Positions 58,940 to 64,000 of a stretch of DNA of 64,000 bases are shown here, piece by piece (positions within the stretch are counted from its first letter, which is position 1; every line of letters begins with the position of its first letter). Under the pieces are notes generated by a model. It did not search any database and was not told the DNA's origin. It saw nothing but the letters and a program-made list of their open reading frames with translations. The translations under genes and the position numbers were made by a program. Source of the DNA: Hyphomicrobiales bacterium (GTDB taxonomy: Bacteria > Pseudomonadota > Alphaproteobacteria > Rhizobiales > Xanthobacteraceae); assembly GCA_009377695.1 (NCBI GenBank), contig WHTP01000009.1, forward strand, positions 1 through 64,000. The letters run 5' to 3'.

Positions 58940-60385
58940 ATGACCATCCAGAGCGTCGATTATTCGACCAAGATCCCGAACAACGTGAATCTCGCCGAGG
59001 ATCGCGCCGTGCTGCGCGCGCTCGAGAGCTGGCATCCCGGCTATATCGAGTGGTGGAAGACCATGGGCCCGGAGGGATTCCAGGACGCGCTGGTCTATCT
59101 GCGCACCGCGGTCTCGGTTGACCCCAAGGGCTGGGCGAAATTCGACTACGTGAAGATGCCAGACTATCGCTGGGGCATCCTCCTTGCACCGGGCGAAGAC
59201 GGCCGGAAGATTCCATTTGGGCGACATCTCGGCGAGCCTGCGTGGCAGGAGGTGCCGGGCGAATACCGCGCCATGCTGCGCCGCCTGATCACGATCCAGG
59301 GCGACACTGAGCCCGCGTCCGTCGAGCAGCAGCGCCATCTCGGCAAGACTGCGCCGTCGCTTTACGACATGCGCAACGTGTTCCAGGTCAATGTCGAGGA
59401 GGGCCGCCATCTCTGGGCGATGGTCTACCTGCTGCAGAAATATTTTGGCCGCGACGGTCGCGAAGAAGCGGCCGAGCTGTTGCAGCGCCGCTCTGGCGAT
59501 GCGGACAAGCCGCGCATGCTCGGCGCCTTCAACGAGGCGACGCCGGACTGGTTATCATTCCATATGTTCACCTTCTTCACCGATCGCGACGGCAAGATGC
59601 AGCTCGAAAGCCTCGCGCAATCAGGATTCGACCCGCTTTCGCGTACCTGCCGATTCATGCTGACGGAAGAAGCGCATCACATGTTCGTGGGCGAGACCGG
59701 CATCGGGCGCACCTTGCAGCGCACCTGCGAGGCGATGAAGGCGGCCGGCATCGAGGACGTCGAGGACATCGAACGCGTGCGCGCGCTCGGTGTCATCGAC
59801 CTGCCGACGATGAAGAAGAAGCTCAACCTGCATTATTCGCTGTCCCTCGATCTCTTTGGTTCCGAGGTTTCGACCAATGCCGCCAACGCCTTCAATGCCG
59901 GTCTGAAGGGCCGTTTTCAGGAGAGCAAGATCCAGGACGACCACAAGCTCGAGAACGCAACCTATCCGGTGCTGAAGCTGGTCGATGGCGCGATCAAGCG
60001 CGTCGACGAGCCGGCGCTCACCGCCATCAACATGCGGCTGCGCGATGACTACACCGCCGACTGCCAGCGCGGGCTCGACCGCTGGAACAAGATCATCGAA
60101 CGGACGGGGGTGGCCTACAAGTTCGAGCTGCCGAACGTCGCTTTCCACCGCCATATCGGCGAGTTCAAGGACGTCCTTGTCACCCCGGACGGGCGGATAA
60201 TCGACGAGGCCGGCTGGAATCGCGAGAAGGATAAATGGCTGCCGTCGAGCGACGATGGCGAATTCATCAAGAGCCTGATGACGCCGGTCACCGAGCCTGG
60301 AAAATTCGCAAGCTGGATCGCGCCGCCGCGGGTCGGCATCGATAACAAGCCCGGCGACTTCGAATACGTGAAGATCGCGGCGTAG
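58940..60385 (+). CDS. boxB: BoxB: benzoyl-CoA 2,3-epoxidase oxygenase subunit
   Basis: A 481-residue diiron oxygenase. Carboxylate/histidine ligand segments are NVEEGRHLWAMVYLL and MLTEEAHHMFVGETGIGRT, and the usual PDYRWGILLAPGEDGRKIPFG block is present. The ATG at 58940 has GGAGAG upstream. BoxB uses O2 and electrons from the reductase BoxA to form 2,3-epoxybenzoyl-CoA. BoxA is not in the window, so the reductase must lie elsewhere or be replaced. Cytosolic. Confidence 0.95.
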   Translation: MTIQSVDYSTKIPNNVNLAEDRAVLRALESWHPGYIEWWKTMGPEGFQDALVYLRTAVSVDPKGWAKFDYVKMPDYRWGILLAPGEDGRKIPFGRHLGEPAWQEVPGEYRAMLRRLITIQGDTEPASVEQQRHLGKTAPSLYDMRNVFQVNVEEGRHLWAMVYLLQKYFGRDGREEAAELLQRRSGDADKPRMLGAFNEATPDWLSFHMFTFFTDRDGKMQLESLAQSGFDPLSRTCRFMLTEEAHHMFVGETGIGRTLQRTCEAMKAAGIEDVEDIERVRALGVIDLPTMKKKLNLHYSLSLDLFGSEVSTNAANAFNAGLKGRFQESKIQDDHKLENATYPVLKLVDGAIKRVDEPALTAINMRLRDDYTADCQRGLDRWNKIIERTGVAYKFELPNVAFHRHIGEFKDVLVTPDGRIIDEAGWNREKDKWLPSSDDGEFIKSLMTPVTEPGKFASWIAPPRVGIDNKPGDFEYVKIAA

Positions 60386-60423
60386 AGACTCAGTTTCGTG
60401 TCCATCCGGGACACGCGCGCGAG

Positions 60424-60585
60424 CTATCCCTCGCGGCCGAGCATGTTCACGGCCTCTTGTTGATCGAGGCGGGCGGACCCGGTCGTCATGGCCTGCGCTG
60501 CCGTCTCTTGAAAGACATTCAGCGTGTACGACCATGTCGTCGCCAGCACAGCGACGGCAATGAGACTGGCAACAAACACACGCAT
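60424..60585 (-). CDS. Small secreted or membrane-anchored protein
   Basis: A 53-residue frame from the ATG at 60585 with GGAGG five bases upstream. It has one hydrophobic N-terminal segment (VFVASLIAVAVLATTWSYTL), followed by NVFQETAAQAMTTGSARLDQQ. This pattern resembles small rhizobial proteins of unknown role. Its 3' end is 38 bp from the boxB stop, in convergent orientation. Confidence 0.6.
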   Translation of the reverse strand: MRVFVASLIAVAVLATTWSYTLNVFQETAAQAMTTGSARLDQQEAVNMLGREG

Positions 60586-60825
60586 GAGGACCTCCGCTTG
60601 AGTAGCCGCCCGCAGCCGTAAGATAGGAACTCGACGGATCGTTCGATATCGCGGAATTGCTGCGAAGTGCGAGGGAAGCACGCGCGGTTGTTCCTGCCGT
60701 TTGGCCTTTGCGTGACGATCGCAAGGCCATTCTGCGCGGACGCTTGCGGCGCACCATCCTCATTCCTACGTCGTCAACACGGGCGATAACGCAGAACCCT
60801 CTGAGCAAAAAGGAGGGAAGGAACT

Positions 60826-61251
60826 ATGGGCAAGGACATCGTTCCTCGCGACCAGCCGGCCGGCGATCGTGCAGCTTTGAGCGGGCTGCACCCTTATGTT
60901 TACGCGGTGATCGCCGCCCTCGTGCTGTGGTTCATCGTGTCGGTGTGGAGCACCTTCGCCGGCGAGGCCTATACTGACTACCTGCTTGCGGTGGTGAGCG
61001 GGTTCCTGCTGATCTTTGTCGCGCTGCCGTTCGTGCTGTCGCTGGTCTCTCGCGATGACGACACAGACGCTGATTCCGCGGGTCCACAGCGAACGTTTCG
61101 TGGATGGGCATCCTGCGAATTCGCTACCTGGCAGTATCGGCTGAAGTGCGGACATGCCGCGGCAGAAATCCTTCTGCCGGTCGCTGCGATCGCGTTCGGC
61201 ATGACGGCCTTTGGTGTGATCCTGTTGCTCGTTTCGCACGGCACGATCTAG
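60826..61251 (+). CDS. Membrane protein of unknown function
   Basis: A 141-residue protein with GGAGGGAAGG just upstream of the ATG. Hydrophobic segments PYVYAVIAALVLWFIVSVWS, YLLAVVSGFLLIFVALPFVL and LPVAAIAFGMTAFGVILLLV indicate three transmembrane helices around a loop RTFRGWASCEFATWQYRLKC. No family is recognised with certainty; related small membrane proteins are common in Bradyrhizobium-type genomes. Confidence 0.75.
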   Translation: MGKDIVPRDQPAGDRAALSGLHPYVYAVIAALVLWFIVSVWSTFAGEAYTDYLLAVVSGFLLIFVALPFVLSLVSRDDDTDADSAGPQRTFRGWASCEFATWQYRLKCGHAAAEILLPVAAIAFGMTAFGVILLLVSHGTI

Positions 61252-61288
61252 CGCGATCGACAGGTCGTGCCGCGCGCGTCGGATTACT

Positions 61289-62299
61289 CTACTCCGCTGC
61301 TTCGGCCTTGCGCGCGTTGTCCCACCAAGGGCACACGCCGGCCATGCGCTCGTAATTGCCGTCGATCACATTGACCGGCTTGCGTAGTCCTGACGCCGCG
61401 GCGGCGACGCGCAGCTTGCGGGCCTCGACGCGGCCTTCCGGCGGCATCCACATCCGGTCGTGGCCCCACATGCTCGGGCCCCAATTGACTTCCTCAGGCT
61501 GCCAGCTTTCGACGTCGATGACGCGCCCGCCCCAGCCGTACTCCACCATGAAGCCCGACGGCGTGTTGGAATAGAACGACGTCACCTCGTCATTGATATG
61601 CCGGCCGAGCGTGACGCCGATTCGGCCTTCCTCGCCGAGCGCGAGGTCGTAGCACTGTCCGACATCGTCGAGATTGTAGAGCTCCATCATCAGGTGGTGC
61701 GTGGCGTTGCGGCCGGTCTCGATGAACGCAACGGAATGGTGGCGCGGGTTGGCGTGGAAGAAATAAGCGTTGAACGGCTTGGTCATGAAATCGGAGAGAC
61801 GGAAGCCGAGCAGGTCGCGATAGAACGGGATCACGTCGTGGATGCTCTTGACGTGCAGCACCGCATGACCCATGCCGAGCGTTCCGGTGCGGAAGCCGGA
61901 GATGTTGCGGCCGGGCTTGAACGGCTCGCTGGCGGTCTCGGCGCCGTGGAAGATCTCCAGCCGGTTGCCGATGGGATCGTCAAAGGCGATGAGATCGGCG
62001 ACGCGCCGCTCATCCGCGAGCGCACGCGTTCCGCGGGTCACGGCGACGCCGGCGTGTTCCAGGCGTGCGGCGTAAGCGTCAAGCGTCGCGGCATCCGCGA
62101 CCTCCCAGCCGAAGAAACCGACACCCTCGCCGCCGTCCTGGCTGACCACCACGCGCTGCTTGCGGTCGTCCATGCGGAACGCAAGCCCGGCGCGGCTCTT
62201 GTCCACGAGCTGCAGGCCTAGGAATTTCTCGCCGAAACCCGCCCAGTCCTCGAGCGATTTCGCGCGTACGCCGACGTAGCCCAGTGCTTGGATCGTCAT
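61289..62299 (-). CDS. Extradiol ring-cleavage dioxygenase (type I, VOC family)
   Basis: The 336-residue protein has two VOC domain pairs. Iron ligands match the BphC pattern: His145 (LGMGHAVLHV), His202 (ATHHLMMEL) and Glu253 (FMVEYGWGGR). Active-site His near NPRHHSVAF (187-188), His234 (LGRHINDE) and Tyr243 (SFYSNTPSGF) are also intact, so the enzyme looks active. It cleaves a catechol next to a hydroxyl group; the bulky substrate could be a biaryl- or alkyl-catechol. A Bug receptor gene starts about 1 kb upstream on the same strand. Confidence 0.92.
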   Translation of the reverse strand: MTIQALGYVGVRAKSLEDWAGFGEKFLGLQLVDKSRAGLAFRMDDRKQRVVVSQDGGEGVGFFGWEVADAATLDAYAARLEHAGVAVTRGTRALADERRVADLIAFDDPIGNRLEIFHGAETASEPFKPGRNISGFRTGTLGMGHAVLHVKSIHDVIPFYRDLLGFRLSDFMTKPFNAYFFHANPRHHSVAFIETGRNATHHLMMELYNLDDVGQCYDLALGEEGRIGVTLGRHINDEVTSFYSNTPSGFMVEYGWGGRVIDVESWQPEEVNWGPSMWGHDRMWMPPEGRVEARKLRVAAAASGLRKPVNVIDGNYERMAGVCPWWDNARKAEAAE

Positions 62300-62366
62300 G
62301 GCGTCTTAGCCTTGTGTTTGCGCATGATCTTATCCGAAAACCGGTTCCCACTTTTCGGGATCATGC

Positions 62367-63335
62367 TCAGTTCTGCTGCGGAATGCCGGCGTCCTTCACG
62401 ATCTTGGCGAACCGAGCCAAATCCGCCTTGTATCTTACCGCGAATTCGTCCGGCGTTGAACCGACCACTTCGTTGGCGAGGGCGTCCATGCGGGCGCGGA
62501 CATCCGGCATCTTGAGCGCCTTGGCGGCCTCGCGCTGGATCAACGCGATCACCTTGCGCGGCGTTCCGGCCGGCACGAACCAGCCCTGCCAGCTTGTGGA
62601 ATCGAAGCCCGGCACGCCGCTTTCCGCGATGGTCGGCACATCAGGCAGCGATGGCGAGCGCTTCGCGCCGGCGATGCCGAGCGCCCGCAGCCGCCCGGAT
62701 TCGATATTCGGCTTGGCGGTCGCGAAAGGCACCACCGCGAGCTGCACCTCGCCGGCAATCAGCGCGGTGTTGAGCGGCGCGTCGCCGCGGTAAGGAATGG
62801 CCTGGAATTTGACGCCGGCGGCATGCATCAGCATTTCCATGGTCAGGTGCAGCGGATTGCCGACGCCCGTCATGCCGTAATTGAGCGTGCCGGGCTTTGC
62901 TTTCGCGAGCGTGATCAGCTCGGCTGTGGTCTTGGCTGGCAGTGACGGCGTCGCCACCAGCAGAAGCTGCGAGGCGACGAGCTGCGTGACCGGCACGAGA
63001 TCCTCCACCGGATCGAACGGGAGCTTGCGATAGAGCGCCGGGCTGATCGCGAGCCCGTTGGTTGTTTGGAAGATGGTGTAGCCGTCGGGCGGCGACTTCG
63101 CGACCATGTCTGCCGCCGTGTTACCGCCCGCACCTGGACGGTTCTCAACGATGACAGGCTGGCCGAGCGTTTCCGTGAGCTTCTGGCCCATGATGCGAGC
63201 GAGGAGGTCGACAGCGCCGCCGGCGACGAATGGAACGACGATACGGATCGGTTTCGACGGATAGGTTTCCGCTTGCGCGGAGACCGTGCCGAGCAAGACG
63301 ATGGCGCACGCAACCAGGATTGCGAACCGTCTCAT
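62367..63335 (-). CDS. Bug/TctC-type solute-binding protein
   Basis: A 322-residue product from the ATG at 63335, with GGAGGGAGGAG upstream and a signal ending SAQA. The mature start is ETYPSKPIRIVVPFVAGGAV, followed by VIVENRPGAGGNTAADMV, DGYTIFQTTNGLAISPAL and FQAIPYRGDAPLNTALIAGE. It closely resembles the partial protein at 63524 (shared IPYRGDAPLNTALIAGE), so the two are tandem paralogues. It may import a compound for the dioxygenase encoded downstream. Confidence 0.93.
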   Translation of the reverse strand: MRRFAILVACAIVLLGTVSAQAETYPSKPIRIVVPFVAGGAVDLLARIMGQKLTETLGQPVIVENRPGAGGNTAADMVAKSPPDGYTIFQTTNGLAISPALYRKLPFDPVEDLVPVTQLVASQLLLVATPSLPAKTTAELITLAKAKPGTLNYGMTGVGNPLHLTMEMLMHAAGVKFQAIPYRGDAPLNTALIAGEVQLAVVPFATAKPNIESGRLRALGIAGAKRSPSLPDVPTIAESGVPGFDSTSWQGWFVPAGTPRKVIALIQREAAKALKMPDVRARMDALANEVVGSTPDEFAVRYKADLARFAKIVKDAGIPQQN

Positions 63336-63358
63336 GGCGTTTTCTCCTCCCTCTCCTT

Positions 63359-63403
63359 CGTCATTCCGGGTCGCGCCGACAGGCGAGAGCCCGGAATCCA
63401 TTC
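63359..63403. repeat. Left half of GTCATTCCGGGG-type repeat
   Basis: CGTCATTCCGGGTCGCGCCG to GAGCCCGGAATCCATT. A worn right half with GGCTTCCGGAATGACG is seen near 63493-63507, so the element may be interrupted by about 90 bp of unrelated sequence between the two Bug genes. Confidence 0.65.
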
Positions 63404-63523
63404 TTCTCTCTATCCTACCGTGCCGATCTACGGTTCCGGACAGCCGCAATGCAGCCAGTGTACGCAGGCTCCGTAAACTTGCCTGCGATGCGGCTTCCGG
63501 AATGACGCTGGAGCGTGTCTCGA

Positions 63524-64000
63524 TCATTGCAGCGGAATGCCCGCCTCCTTGATGACCTTGGCAAAGCGTGCGACGTCGTCGCGGAATTTGGCCGTGAAGA
63601 CCTCAGTCGTCGAGCCGACCGGCTCATTGCCCATGGCGATCAGGCGCTTCGCGATCGCGAGTTCGCCGATGATCTTCGCGGTCTCGCGATGGATCGCGGC
63701 GACGACCTCGGGCGGCGTCTTCGCGGGCACGAACCAGCCTTGCCAGCCGGACGCCTCGAAGCCGGGAATGGCATTTTCGGATACGGTCGGCACGTCGGGG
63801 AGAAGCGCCGAGCGCTCGGCGCTGTTGACCGCCAGCGCCCGCAGCGCGCCCGACTTCACATGCGGCAGGATCGCCGCCAGCGGCACGACCGCGACGTCGA
63901 TCTCGCCCGCGATCAGCGCGGTGTTGAGCGGCGCATCGCCGCGATAGGGGATCGCCTGCAGGTCGATTCCCGCCGCGCGCTTGAACATCTCCATGGTCAG
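63524..64000 (-). CDS. Bug/TctC-type solute-binding protein, 5' part outside the window
   Basis: The C-terminal 158 or so residues are present, with LQAIPYRGDAPLNTALIAGE and GWQGWFVPAKTPPEVVAAIH, and end GIPLQ at 63524. The frame is open to the window edge, so the start lies beyond 64000. It is a tandem paralogue of the protein at 62367-63335 and belongs to the same uptake class. The partial nature is due only to the window limit. Confidence 0.9.
   Translation of the reverse strand: MTMEMFKRAAGIDLQAIPYRGDAPLNTALIAGEIDVAVVPLAAILPHVKSGALRALAVNSAERSALLPDVPTVSENAIPGFEASGWQGWFVPAKTPPEVVAAIHRETAKIIGELAIAKRLIAMGNEPVGSTTEVFTAKFRDDVARFAKVIKEAGIPLQ

Overview
The window looks like a chromosome segment of a high-GC alphaproteobacterium of the Hyphomicrobiales (Bradyrhizobium/Xanthobacteraceae type). 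The grounds are: a tRNA-His with the alphaproteobacterial form (no encoded G-1, discriminator A73); nine solute-binding proteins of the Bug/tripartite-tricarboxylate type without TctA or TctB; an aerobic benzoyl-CoA (box) gene set; and three families of dispersed palindromic repeats. This is a lineage inference from content, not a database match. There is no phage, IS element, rRNA or CRISPR array.

Layout. 1-5200: MmgE/PrpD protein, a winged-helix/TPR regulator, DsrE-like protein and two methyltransferases. 5200-15300: catabolic and uptake genes (Bug receptors, aldehyde dehydrogenase, an orphan molybdenum hydroxylase large subunit, Ldh-type dehydrogenase, amidohydrolase). 15371-23298 (minus strand): two Gfo/Idh/MocA oxidoreductases, a two-subunit molybdenum hydroxylase of isoquinoline-oxidoreductase type, a CobW-type GTPase and an LVIVD beta-propeller protein. 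23476-33789: parts of ABC importers split into two clusters (binding protein, Bug protein and ATPase; Bug protein and two permeases), with a phytoene-desaturase-like flavoprotein, a SET methyltransferase and a RuBisCO-like protein/cupin pair between them. 33790-36558: mostly non-coding or decayed sequence with a GFA protein, tRNA-His and a frameshifted DUF2867 gene. 36559-39588: two exported proteins with cysteine-hydrolase-like motifs. 39779-49886: AbrB-type membrane protein, dehydrogenase, flavin monooxygenase, Rieske oxygenase, a GIY-YIG nuclease between two halves of a palindromic repeat, tandem Bug receptors, a frameshifted NTF2-like gene and small proteins. 50105-60385: M24-family protein and the box cluster (benzoate-CoA ligase, aldo/keto reductase, acetyltransferase, BoxR, alpha/beta hydrolase, BoxC, BoxB). 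60424-64000: small proteins, an extradiol dioxygenase and two Bug receptors, the last cut by the window edge.

How it works together. The region is a catabolic island for aromatic and other organic acids: uptake by binding-protein transporters, CoA activation (benzoate-CoA ligase), epoxidation and ring opening by BoxB/BoxC under BoxR, and further ring hydroxylation and cleavage by the Rieske oxygenase, flavin monooxygenase and extradiol dioxygenase. BoxA, the usual BoxB reductase, is not in the window. The most unusual items are the GIY-YIG gene inside a split palindromic repeat, the RuBisCO-like protein/cupin pair, the SET protein with a zinc-type post-SET motif, and several single-base frameshifts.
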